A stretch of 64,000 nt of DNA from Streptomyces roseofulvus (GTDB lineage Bacteria > Actinomycetota > Actinomycetes > Streptomycetales > Streptomycetaceae). A model generated the notes under the pieces. It saw only the letters and a list, made by a program, of their open reading frames with translations. It was not told the DNA's origin and made no database searches. This document shows, one piece after another, positions 39,984-49,694 of this stretch; within the stretch, counting starts at the first letter, position 1, and the number at the start of each line of letters is the position of its first letter. The translations under genes and the position numbers were made by a program. The DNA lies in contig NZ_BAAAWE010000001.1 of assembly GCF_039534915.1 (NCBI RefSeq), forward strand, positions 3,782,001-3,846,000. The letters run 5' to 3'.

Positions 39984-40115
39984 ATGGCTCAGCGGCCGAA
40001 AACGGGTCCGGACATGCGACGACCCCCGCCGGGGGGGAGAGCGGGGGTCGTCTCTCCGGCCGACTCGGGGGGGGAGGAGCCGGTCCGGGTTAGCACGGTC
40101 GCGAACGATCCGTGA
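39984..40115 (+). CDS. Possible 43-codon leader ORF with strong ribosome site
   Basis: ATG at 39984 follows AGGAG by 6 nt, a stronger ribosome site than most in the window. The frame runs 43 codons (MAQRPKTGPDMRRPPPGG...) and is Pro/Arg/Gly-rich with no recognisable domain. A 12-bp hairpin (40018-40052) lies inside it and the HAD gene starts 84 nt after its stop. It may be a regulatory leader peptide or chance. Apart from these two items I see nothing in the 448-bp gap 39740-40187, which must also carry the ssd promoter. Confidence 0.3.
   Translation: MAQRPKTGPDMRRPPPGGRAGVVSPADSGGEEPVRVSTVANDP
40018..40052 (+). terminator. Terminator/attenuator-like hairpin before HAD gene
   Basis: GACGACCCCCGC (40018-40029) pairs with GCGGGGGTCGTC (40041-40052) around 11 nt. 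It lies upstream of the HAD gene and within the possible leader ORF. Confidence 0.6.
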
Positions 40116-40199
40116 CTTCCATGGTGTACCCGAGAGCCTTCTCAGGCAAACCCACGCGCCCCAGCGTACGCCGAATGGCGGGCACCTATGCTCAGCGTT

Positions 40200-41045
40200 G
40201 TGGAAAACCACTCCTTGCCGCGCACAGCCGCCTTCTTTGACCTGGACAAGACGGTCATTGCGAAGTCATCGACGCTGACCTTCAGCAAGTCCTTCTACCG
40301 GGGCGGACTGATCAGCCGCCGCGCCGCCCTGCGGACGGCCTACATCCAGTTCGTGTTCCTGGTCGGCGGGGCCGATCACGACCAGATGGAGCGGATGCGC
40401 GAATATCTTTCCGCGCTCTGCAAAGGCTGGAACGTGGCCCAGGTCAGGGAACTCGTCGCCGAGACCCTGCACGACCTGATCGACCCGATCATCTACGACG
40501 AGGCCGCCTCCCTCATCGAGGAGCATCACGCCGCCGGCCGCGACGTCGTGATCGTGTCCACCTCCGGTGCCGAGGTGGTCGAGCCGATCGGGGAGATGCT
40601 CGGGGCGGACCGGGTCGTCGCCACCCGGATGGTGGTCGGCGACGACGGGTGCTTCACCGGGGAGGTGGAGTACTACGCCTACGGCCCGACGAAGGCCGAG
40701 GCGGTCCGCGAGCTGGCGAAGTCGGAGGGGTACGACCTGTCCCGCTGCTACGCCTACAGCGACTCGGCGACCGACATCCCCATGCTGGAGGCGGTCGGGC
40801 ACCCGTACGCGGTCAACCCGGACCGGACGCTGCGCCGCGAGGCGGTCGCCCGGGAGTGGCCGGTGCTGGGCTTCGAGCGTCCGGTGCGGCTCAAGCAGCG
40901 GCTGCCGGAGTTCCGGATGCCGCCCCGTCCGGCTCTCATGGCCGTGGCGGCGGTGGGTGCGGCGGCGGCCACCGCGGGACTGGTCTGGTACGCCACCCGC
41001 CGGCGTCACCGGGCCGCGACCGCGGCCGCGCTCGCCGGGCACTGA
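40200..41045 (+). CDS. HAD-superfamily (SerB-like, IB) phosphatase with C-terminal membrane anchor
   Basis: The 281-residue protein has motif I FFDLDKTVIAKSST, motif II VIVSTSGAEVVEP and motif III/IV CYAYSDSATDIPMLEAVGHPYAVNPD, an intact HAD hydrolase. The last ~45 residues add a hydrophobic helix (ALMAVAAVGAAAATAGLVWYA) and a basic tail RRRHR, so it is probably tethered to the inner face of the membrane. I prefer GTG at 40200: a TATGCT -10 box (40187-40192) ends 7 nt upstream, giving a leaderless message. ATG at 40188 would then lie upstream of the transcript. The S. coelicolor counterpart (SCO3558, from memory) is called a morphological differentiation-associated protein. Confidence 0.85.
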   Translation: MENHSLPRTAAFFDLDKTVIAKSSTLTFSKSFYRGGLISRRAALRTAYIQFVFLVGGADHDQMERMREYLSALCKGWNVAQVRELVAETLHDLIDPIIYDEAASLIEEHHAAGRDVVIVSTSGAEVVEPIGEMLGADRVVATRMVVGDDGCFTGEVEYYAYGPTKAEAVRELAKSEGYDLSRCYAYSDSATDIPMLEAVGHPYAVNPDRTLRREAVAREWPVLGFERPVRLKQRLPEFRMPPRPALMAVAAVGAAAATAGLVWYATRRRHRAATAAALAGH

Positions 41046-41205
41046 CCGCCCGCCCCGGTCCCACCCGGTCCGGAAAGAGCGGAAAGAAGCGGATCCACCA
41101 CTTTCGCTTACCGGCGGACAGGAGTAGAAAGGAATCAGGCCCGCGAGACCTGGGACATCCGAGAGGATCACCTGTTGAGCATCAAGGCCCCACGGACCTG
41201 ACGCA

Positions 41206-41357
41206 CAAAAACCTGGCACCCACGCGACGTCGACCCGTCGATTACGGGCCAGCCGCACCAGGCGAAGGGCAAAGCACCCCGCCTGATGGGCACATATCGA
41301 GGACGCTTGGTAACTGGGTGGACGTGCCAGCGGCGGTACTGATTTCCGGTACCGCCG
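41206..41357 (+). ncRNA. Probable 6S-like RNA (scr3559-type)
   Basis: The 333-bp gap 41046-41378 has no plausible gene but folds well. CTGGCACCCAC (41213 onward) pairs with GTGG-AC-GTGCCAG (ending 41332). Inside it GCG..TCGA pairs with TCGA..CGC, and two hairpins, CCCGT-CGATT-ACGGG and CAGGCG...CGCCTG, complete an interrupted rod. From memory, a 6S-like RNA (scr3559) lies between SCO3558 and SCO3559 in S. coelicolor, exactly this place. I chose the plus strand because the strong hairpin 41333-41357 would end it; the true 5' end may be upstream and the opposite strand is not excluded. Ends are approximate. Confidence 0.55.
41333..41357. terminator. Hairpin ending the RNA gene and the Fic-like gene
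   Basis: GGCGGTAC (41333-41340) pairs with GTACCGCC (41350-41357) around a 9-nt loop. It lies 22 nt past the stop of the leftward Fic-like gene and at the 3' side of the predicted RNA, so it may serve both. Confidence 0.6.
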
Positions 41358-41378
41358 CAACCCATGTCCGGGGGTGTT

Positions 41379-42197
41379 TCAGGCCGCGCCGCGCTGCAGC
41401 GCCTCGCAGACCGCCGTCGACTCCCGGACGCCGAGTTCCACCGCGCGCCCGCAGTGCGTGATCCACGCGCCGACGCCCTCCGGGGTGCCGGTCAGATACC
41501 CCTCGAAGGCGGCCGCGTAGGCGGCCCGACCCTGCTCCGCGTGGCCGACCTCGGCGGGGCAGATGCCCTTCGGGTCGAGGCCGCTGCCCTCCAGCACGAT
41601 CCGCTCCGCGGTCCGGGCGACCAGGCCGTTGTGCGAGGTGAAGGGGCGCAGGGCGAGCAGTTCGCCGTGGACGACGGCGGCGACGACCAGCGCCGGGGCC
41701 TCGCTGCCCGCGACGACGAGTTCCGCGAGGCCGTCGAGGCGGGCGGCGACCTCGTCGGGGCTCGGCAGCGGAGCCTCGATCAGCGGCTCGGTCACGGTCT
41801 CGCCGGCCTGCCGGGGGCGACCCGTCGAATCCTCGTGCTCGCCCGCGGCAACCAGGTGCAGCCGGGCCAGCACCCGGAGCGGCGACTGGCGCCAGATGGA
41901 GAGGAGTTCGCCCGCCTCGGCGCTCAGCCGGAGGGCGGCGCCGACGGTGCGGGCCTCGGGGTCGGCGCTGAAGTCTGTCCGGCGGCGGACCTCCTCCAGG
42001 GCCCAGTCGGCCCCGGCCAGCGCGGCCGAGCCGCGGGCGCCGCGGAGCGCAGCCTCGTGGGCGATCTCGTTGCTGCGGCGGCGCATCACACGGTGGCCGT
42101 AGACCCGGTCGACGGCCTTGCGTACGGAGTCCACCGCGTCGGCGACGCCCGGCAGGGTGCCGAGAGCGGCCAAGGGGTCAGAGGCGTGCGTACTCAT
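41379..42197 (-). CDS. Fic-domain-like protein with degenerate active motif
   Basis: The 272-residue protein is mostly helical. Where Fic proteins have HPFx(D/E)GNGRxxR, this one has LRPFTSHNGLVARTAER: the catalytic His is Arg, and Gly-Asn-Gly-Arg is reduced to HNGLVAR. AMP transfer is therefore unlikely. The N-terminal part (VYGHRVMRRRSNEIAHEAALRGARGSA) resembles other actinobacterial proteins of this kind; S. coelicolor SCO3559, as I recall, was labelled an oxidoreductase. ATG at 42197 has no ribosome site but a TAGCCT box 8 nt upstream. It is divergent from the CooC-like ATPase. Confidence 0.7.
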   Translation of the reverse strand: MSTHASDPLAALGTLPGVADAVDSVRKAVDRVYGHRVMRRRSNEIAHEAALRGARGSAALAGADWALEEVRRRTDFSADPEARTVGAALRLSAEAGELLSIWRQSPLRVLARLHLVAAGEHEDSTGRPRQAGETVTEPLIEAPLPSPDEVAARLDGLAELVVAGSEAPALVVAAVVHGELLALRPFTSHNGLVARTAERIVLEGSGLDPKGICPAEVGHAEQGRAAYAAAFEGYLTGTPEGVGAWITHCGRAVELGVRESTAVCEALQRGAA

Positions 42198-42299
42198 AGG
42201 TAAGGAGGCTACGCGCCCCGGGGGCCCGCCCCACGAAGGAGTGGTCTTCTTCATAGAGCTTGACCACTAAGTGCGTTCATGCCACTACGCTAGGTGAAC

Positions 42300-43283
42300 A
42301 TGAAGATCGCTTTCGTCGGGAAGGGCGGCAGCGGCAAGACGACGCTGTCCTCGCTCTTCGTCCGCCACCTCGCCGCCATCGAGTCGCCCGTCGTCGCCGT
42401 CGACGCGGACATCAACCAGCACCTCGGGGCCGCGCTCGGTCTCTCCGAGGCGGAGGCGGCCGCGCTGCCCGCGATGGGGGCGCATCTGCCGCTCATCAAG
42501 GAGTACCTGCGCGGCGCCAATCCGCGGATCGTCTCGGCCGAGACGATGATCAAGACGACGCCGCCCGGGGCGGGTTCGCGGCTGCTGCGGGTCCGGGAGG
42601 ACAACCCGGTGTACGAGGCGTGCGCGCGGCCGGTCCGGCTGGACCCGGGCGAGGTGCGGCTGATGGCGACGGGGCCGTTCACCGAGGCGGACCTCGGCGT
42701 GGCCTGCTACCACTCGAAGGTCGGCGCGGTGGAGCTGTGCCTCAACCACCTGGTGGACGGGGCCGGGGAGTACGTGGTCGTCGACATGACGGCGGGCTCG
42801 GACTCGTTCGCGTCGGGCATGTTCACCCGTTTCGACATGACCTTCCTGGTGGCCGAGCCGACCCGCAAGGGCGTGTCGGTGTACCGCCAGTACAAGGAGT
42901 ACGCGCGGGACTTCGGCGTGGCGCTGAAGGTCGTCGGCAACAAGGTGCAGGGCCCGGACGACCTGGACTTCCTGCGCCAGGAGGTCGGCGAGGACCTGCT
43001 CGTCACGGTCGGCCACTCGGACTGGGTCCGCGCGATGGAGAAGGGCCGGCCGCCGCGCTTCGAGGAGCTGGAGCCGGAGAACCACCGCGCCCTGCGGACC
43101 CTGCGGGAGGCGGCGGACGACACGTACGAGCGCCGCGACTGGCAGCGCTACACGAGCCAGATGGTCCACTTCCACCTCCGCAACGCGGAGAGCTGGGGCA
43201 ACGCCAAGACCGGGGCCGACCTGGCGGCGCAGGTCGACCCCGACTTCGTCCTCGGCGAGCCCACCACGGCGACCGTCCGCTGA
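42300..43283 (+). CDS. CooC/MinD-type P-loop ATPase
   Basis: The 327-residue ATPase opens with MKIAFVGKGGSGKTTLSSLF (deviant Walker A with the signature Lys), then VVAVDADINQHLGAALG and VVVDMTAGSDSFASG, and is most like CooC/NifH-type maturation ATPases. Usual CooC partners such as nickel enzymes are absent nearby, so the client is unknown. ATG at 42300 is 8 nt after TACGCT; GTG at 42294 is in frame but too close to that box. It shares a ~100-bp divergent promoter region with the Fic-like gene. Confidence 0.8.
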   Translation: MKIAFVGKGGSGKTTLSSLFVRHLAAIESPVVAVDADINQHLGAALGLSEAEAAALPAMGAHLPLIKEYLRGANPRIVSAETMIKTTPPGAGSRLLRVREDNPVYEACARPVRLDPGEVRLMATGPFTEADLGVACYHSKVGAVELCLNHLVDGAGEYVVVDMTAGSDSFASGMFTRFDMTFLVAEPTRKGVSVYRQYKEYARDFGVALKVVGNKVQGPDDLDFLRQEVGEDLLVTVGHSDWVRAMEKGRPPRFEELEPENHRALRTLREAADDTYERRDWQRYTSQMVHFHLRNAESWGNAKTGADLAAQVDPDFVLGEPTTATVR

Positions 43284-43298
43284 CGGCCGCCGCGGCAC

Positions 43299-43319
43299 CA
43301 CCGGGCTGTCGGCCCGGTG
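43299..43319. terminator. Terminator between convergent ATPase and deacetylase-like genes
   Basis: CACCGGGC (43299-43306) pairs with GCCCGGTG (43312-43319) around TGTCG, and outer CGGCCGCCG/CGGCGGCCG sequences can extend the structure. It lies between the two facing stop codons. Confidence 0.65.
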
Positions 43320-43366
43320 GGCCGCCGCTGGCGTCACTCCGGCGGCGGCCGTGTTCCAGGGGGCGG

Positions 43367-44677
43367 TCAGCTCCGGGCGGCCGGCTTGACCGCCGGGGCG
43401 GCCGGCGCGGCCGGCTCCGGGGCCAGGAAGGCGGGCCAGCCGCCGGCGGGGGCTTCGCCGACCTTCAGGGTGCGCATCTTGGCGATGACGGCGGGGTCCT
43501 GGGCGTCGAGCCAGTCCGCGAGCTGGCGGAAGGAGACGCACTCGACGTCCTTCTGGACGCAGACCGTGGCGATGGTCTCCTCGATGGCGCGCATGTAGGT
43601 GCCGCCGTTCCAGGACTCGAAGTGGTTGCCGATGATGACCGGCGCCCGGTTGCCCCGGTACGAGCGCTCGAACGCCTGGACCAGGCCGTCCCGCATCTGG
43701 TCGCCCCAGTAGCGGTGCATGCCGGGGTCGCCCTGCGTCGTGCCGGGGGACTGGTTGACCATGAAGTTGTAGTCCATGGACAGCGTCTGGAAGGCGCGGC
43801 CCGGGACCGGGACGAGGTGCATGGACAGGTCCCAGACGCCCTGGTCCTTCTTCGGCCAGATCTGGTCGTTGACACCGCTGGTGTCGTAGCGGAAGCCGAG
43901 TTCGGAGGCCGCCTTCACGAAGTTCGCGCGCCCTTCCAGGCAGGGCGTGCGGGCGCCGACCAGCTCCTTGTCGTAGTCGAAGGGGAGCGGCTGTTCGGCG
44001 CGCAGCCCCGCGTTGGTCTTCCAGTTCTTGACGAAGGACTTGGCCTGCCGGATCTCGCTCTTCCACTCCTCCACGGACCAGGTGCCGACGCCGCCCTCGG
44101 CGCCGCAGAAGTGCCCGTTGAAGTGGGTGCCGATCTCGTTGCCCTCCAGCCACGCGCCGCGCAGTTCGCGGACGGTGTCGCGGATGCCCTCGGTGTCGTT
44201 GAAGCCGATGTCGGAGCGGCCCGCGGAGTGCTTCGGCGGGTCGTACATCTCCCGCTTCTCCTCCGGGAGGAGGTACACGCCGCTGAGGAAGTACGTCATC
44301 GTCGCGTCGTACTTCTTGCCGACCTTCCGGAAGTGCGAGAAGAGCTTCTGGCTGTCCTCGCCGGCGCCGTCCCAGGAGAAGACGACGAACTGCGGCGGGG
44401 CCTCGCCCGGCTTGAGCTTCTTCCACGTCGGCTGGTTCGGCTGGGCGCCGGTGTAGGCGGTGGAGCCGTCGCCGATCAGCCGGACCGGGTTCTCCGGAGC
44501 GGCGGCGGGGCCCTTCTTGGCGGCGGCGCCGGAGCCGGAGCCCGGGGCGCCCTGGGTGCCGGGGCCGGAGGCGGACGGCTCCGAGCAGCCGGCCAGCCCG
44601 CCGATCAGGGCGACGGTGAGGGCGCCGGCGGCCAGCGCCTTCCTCCGGAACGTACTTCCACGCACAGCGGCTGACAT
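43367..44677 (-). CDS. Secreted lipoprotein with polysaccharide deacetylase-like fold
   Basis: The 436-residue protein has a signal peptide (RRKALAAGALTVALIGGLAGC) with lipobox GLAGC. After a Gly/Ser/Ala linker comes a domain starting PPQFVVFSWDGAGE, like the NodB entry TFDDG but with SWDG. GNEIGTHFNGHFCG resembles the NodB H-x3-H metal site (His-Phe-Asn-Gly-His). FSW-D and TRTPCL-like motifs suggest a carbohydrate esterase 4 relative whose catalytic pattern has drifted. The C-terminus is Ala/Pro-rich. ATG at 44677 with GAGAGG upstream. Substrate unknown; cell-wall glycans are the natural guess. Confidence 0.75.
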   Translation of the reverse strand: MSAAVRGSTFRRKALAAGALTVALIGGLAGCSEPSASGPGTQGAPGSGSGAAAKKGPAAAPENPVRLIGDGSTAYTGAQPNQPTWKKLKPGEAPPQFVVFSWDGAGEDSQKLFSHFRKVGKKYDATMTYFLSGVYLLPEEKREMYDPPKHSAGRSDIGFNDTEGIRDTVRELRGAWLEGNEIGTHFNGHFCGAEGGVGTWSVEEWKSEIRQAKSFVKNWKTNAGLRAEQPLPFDYDKELVGARTPCLEGRANFVKAASELGFRYDTSGVNDQIWPKKDQGVWDLSMHLVPVPGRAFQTLSMDYNFMVNQSPGTTQGDPGMHRYWGDQMRDGLVQAFERSYRGNRAPVIIGNHFESWNGGTYMRAIEETIATVCVQKDVECVSFRQLADWLDAQDPAVIAKMRTLKVGEAPAGGWPAFLAPEPAAPAAPAVKPAARS

Positions 44678-44906
44678 CCGCCACCTCTCTGTCTCCGACG
44701 GGGCTGCTCCGCCTGAGGGCCGAGCGGCGTCAACCTCGCACCCGGGCCGCCGGAACGATGAAACGACAAGCGGCGAAGCGCCCTCCATTCACCGGAACCG
44801 GTGAACCATTGCCCTGTTTGCGCCGAAAATAATGCCGGAGACTTTACTCTCCATTACGATTCGTTTACTCAGAGTTGAGGTACCCGTTCGGCCCCGAGGA
44901 GACCGG

Positions 44907-47312
44907 ATGACCCTCTGCACCCCTGCCCGCACGCCCAACCGGCCCCGCGTCCAGCGGCCCCACAGCCCACCCGGAGGCGGCCGCCGCTTCCGCCCCGCCG
45001 GCGCGGACGTCTCCGCGTCGATCGCCGTCTTCCTGATCGCGCTGCCGCTGTCGCTCGGCATCGCCCTCGCCACCGGAGCCCCGCTCCAGGCCGGACTGGT
45101 CGCCGCCGCCGTCGGCGGTCTGGTCGCCGGCCGCCTCGGCGGCTCCCCGCTCCAGGTGAGCGGACCCGCCGCCGGCCTCACCGTCGTCACCGCCGAGCTG
45201 ATCCAGCGGTACGGCTGGCGCACCACCTGCGCCATCACGGTCCTCGCCGGCCTCGCCCAACTCGGCCTGGCCGCGCTGAAGGTGGCCCGCTCGGCGCTCA
45301 TGGTCTCGCCCGCCATCGTGCACGGCATGGTGGCCGGCATCGGCGTCACCATCGCCCTGGCCCAGCTCCACATCGTCCTCGGCGGCACCCCGCAGAGCTC
45401 CGCGGTGGACAACGCCCTCGGTCTGCCCGCCCAGTTGGCGGACGTGGCCCCTGCCTCGCTCGCGATCAGCGCGCTGACCGTCGCCGTCCTGCTCGGCTGG
45501 CCCCGGCTGCCGGGCAGAGCGGGCGCGTGGGCCCGCAAGGCCCCGGCCGCGCTGGTCGGTGTCGGCGGCGCCACGGTGCTCGCGGTGGCCGCCGGGCTCA
45601 GCCTGCCCCGGGTCGACCTGCCGTCCTGGAGCAGCCACGCGCTGCCGGGGCTGCCCGAAGGACCGGTCCTCGGCATCGCCGCCGGCGTGCTGACCATCAC
45701 CCTGGTCACCAGCGTGCAGTCGCTGCTCTCCGCCGTCGCCGTCGACAAGCTCGTCGCCGCCCGGCCGGACCGGGGCCGGGGCATCCCGCGCGCCGACCTC
45801 GACCGCGAACTGGCCGGCCAGGGCGCGGCCAACGTGGTCTCCGGCGCGCTCGGCGGCCTCCCGGTCGCCGGGGTCGCGGTCCGCAGCGTGGCCAACGTGT
45901 CGGCGGGCGCGGTCAGCCGCGCCTCCACCATGCTGCACGGCCTGTGGATCGTGCTGGCCTCGCTGTTCCTGGTGTCCGCCATCGACCTGATCCCGCTGGC
46001 CGCGCTCGCCGCGCTGGTGATGGTGGTCGGCATCCAGATGGTGAGCATCACTCACATCCGTACGGTCACCCGGCACCGCGAGGTCGTGGTGTACGCGGTG
46101 ACGCTGACCGGGGTCGTCCTGGTCGGCGTCCTGGAGGGCGTGGCCCTCGGCATCGCCGTCGCCGTCGCCGTCGCGATGCAGCGGCTGGCCCGGACCCGGA
46201 TCACCCGGGAGGAGCGCGACGGGCGCCACCTGCTGCGCGTGCGCGGCCAGCTGACCTTCCTCGCGGTGCCGCGGCTGAGCCGGGCGCTGCACCAGATCCC
46301 CGCGGGCGCGGACGTGATCGTGGAGCTGGACGGCTCGTTCATGGACCACGCCGCGTACGAGACGCTGAACGACTGGACCGCCGGCCATCTGGCCCACGGC
46401 GGCGCGGTCGAGCTGACGGGCCCCACCGGAGGCCGTATCACCGGCTCTCCCGCCGCCTCCGAGCCGGGCGGCGACGCCGACGCGGAGGACGGTACGGGCC
46501 CGGCCCCGCGCCCCGGCGCCGAGGACGTCTGCTGCCGGCCCTGGACGCCCTGGCACAACCACCAGTGCGCCGAGCGGCCCGCGCCGCCGCCCGCCCCCGC
46601 GGCCGAGGAGCCGCCCCGCCCGACGGCCCATCAGCTGGCGCACGGGATCGGCAAGTTCCAGCGGAACACCGCACCGCTGGTCCGGGAGGAGCTGGCCCGG
46701 CTGGCCCGGGAGGGCCAGAGCCCCTCCCAGCTCTTCCTCACCTGCGCCGACTCCCGGCTGGTCACCAGCATGATCACGTCCAGCGGTCCGGGCGACCTCT
46801 TCACCGTGCGCAACGTCGGCAATCTGGTGCCGCTGCCCGGCGAGGAGAGCGGGGACGACTCGGTCGCGGCGGCGATCGAGTACGCGGTGGACGTGCTGCG
46901 GGTGCAGTCGATCACCGTGTGCGGCCACTCCGGCTGCGGCGCCATGCAGGCCCTGCTCGGTGCCGGTCCCGACGAGCCGGCGACCCCGCTGCGCCGCTGG
47001 CTGCGGCACGGCAGACCGAGCCTGGAGCGGATGGCGAGCCGCCGTCACGCGTGGGCGCGGATCGCCGGTCGGCTGCCGGCGGACGCGGTGGAGCAGCTGT
47101 GCCTCACCAACGTCGTCCAGCAGCTGGAGCACCTGCGGGCGTACGAGTCGGTGGCGCGGCGGCTCGCGGACGGCAGCCTCACCCTGCACGGGATGTACTT
47201 CCACGTGGGCGAGGCGCAGGCGTACCTGCTCTCCGACGCGGACGAGGGGCGCGGCTACGACGACGTCTTCCACGGCGTCCCGCCGACGGTCCTGGCCGCC
47301 CGCGCGTCCTGA
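44907..47312 (+). CDS. SulP transporter fused to beta-carbonic anhydrase
   Basis: The 801-residue protein has a SulP anion-transporter membrane domain at residues ~30-400 (ADVSASIAVFLIALPLSLGIALA; SGPAAGLTVVTAELIQ) and a STAS-like domain at ~410-520 (LLRVRGQLTFLAVPRL; DVIVELDGSFMDHAA). After a Pro-rich linker, a beta-carbonic anhydrase at ~575-800 carries the zinc ligands Cys613 (TCADSRLV), His674 and Cys677 (CGHSGCGA). Such fusions are proposed bicarbonate transporters in which the anhydrase interconverts CO2 and bicarbonate at the inner mouth. ATG at 44907 follows GAGGAG by 5 nt. The 229-bp upstream gap has a locally AT-rich stretch (44820-44880), a likely promoter. Confidence 0.92.
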   Translation: MTLCTPARTPNRPRVQRPHSPPGGGRRFRPAGADVSASIAVFLIALPLSLGIALATGAPLQAGLVAAAVGGLVAGRLGGSPLQVSGPAAGLTVVTAELIQRYGWRTTCAITVLAGLAQLGLAALKVARSALMVSPAIVHGMVAGIGVTIALAQLHIVLGGTPQSSAVDNALGLPAQLADVAPASLAISALTVAVLLGWPRLPGRAGAWARKAPAALVGVGGATVLAVAAGLSLPRVDLPSWSSHALPGLPEGPVLGIAAGVLTITLVTSVQSLLSAVAVDKLVAARPDRGRGIPRADLDRELAGQGAANVVSGALGGLPVAGVAVRSVANVSAGAVSRASTMLHGLWIVLASLFLVSAIDLIPLAALAALVMVVGIQMVSITHIRTVTRHREVVVYAVTLTGVVLVGVLEGVALGIAVAVAVAMQRLARTRITREERDGRHLLRVRGQLTFLAVPRLSRALHQIPAGADVIVELDGSFMDHAAYETLNDWTAGHLAHGGAVELTGPTGGRITGSPAASEPGGDADAEDGTGPAPRPGAEDVCCRPWTPWHNHQCAERPAPPPAPAAEEPPRPTAHQLAHGIGKFQRNTAPLVREELARLAREGQSPSQLFLTCADSRLVTSMITSSGPGDLFTVRNVGNLVPLPGEESGDDSVAAAIEYAVDVLRVQSITVCGHSGCGAMQALLGAGPDEPATPLRRWLRHGRPSLERMASRRHAWARIAGRLPADAVEQLCLTNVVQQLEHLRAYESVARRLADGSLTLHGMYFHVGEAQAYLLSDADEGRGYDDVFHGVPPTVLAARAS

Positions 47313-47343
47313 ACCTTTCCCGCCGCGGCTCCGTGAGAGTGTG

Positions 47344-47379
47344 TGGCCCCTTCTCCCTCCGCTCGGGACGAAGGGGCCA
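47344..47379 (+). terminator. Terminator between SulP-CA gene and acs
   Basis: TGGCCCCTTC (47344-47353) pairs with 47370-47379 (10-bp stem, 16-nt loop), 32 nt past the SulP-CA stop. Confidence 0.7.
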
Positions 47380-47504
47380 CCGCCGTCAAGACGCTCACAG
47401 GTCTAAACCAATTCCCCGGAGGCTCTTGTCACCCGGGCATCGGGCTGATGAGCTATGACGCGGGACACATACGCACAGAGGACGCCCTGGGAAAGGGAGA
47501 TGTC

Positions 47505-49460
<1,956 letters not shown>

Positions 49461-49477
49461 CGGCACCACGACGGCAC

Positions 49478-49515
49478 GGAAAGGCCCGCCCCGCCACCCC
49501 GGGGCGGGCCTTTCC
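49478..49515 (+). terminator. acs terminator
   Basis: GGAAAGGCCCGCCCC (49478-49492) pairs perfectly with 49501-49515 over 15 bp with an 8-nt loop. The distal arm ends in CTTTCC. Confidence 0.85.
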
Positions 49516-49694
49516 GCGTCTCCCCGCCGCCGCGCAGAAAGCCGCGTACCTTCCTAAAGTGATCCTCGCCGGACACGTCTCGGGCTCGTTAGGTAAAGTA
49601 AAGAAAGCGTCAGGGACGCGACAGGAAGACCTAGGTGCGCCGGGAAGTCTGGTCGGCATGTGCTGTGTGCTGCCCACCCGACCGGAGGCTCCCC

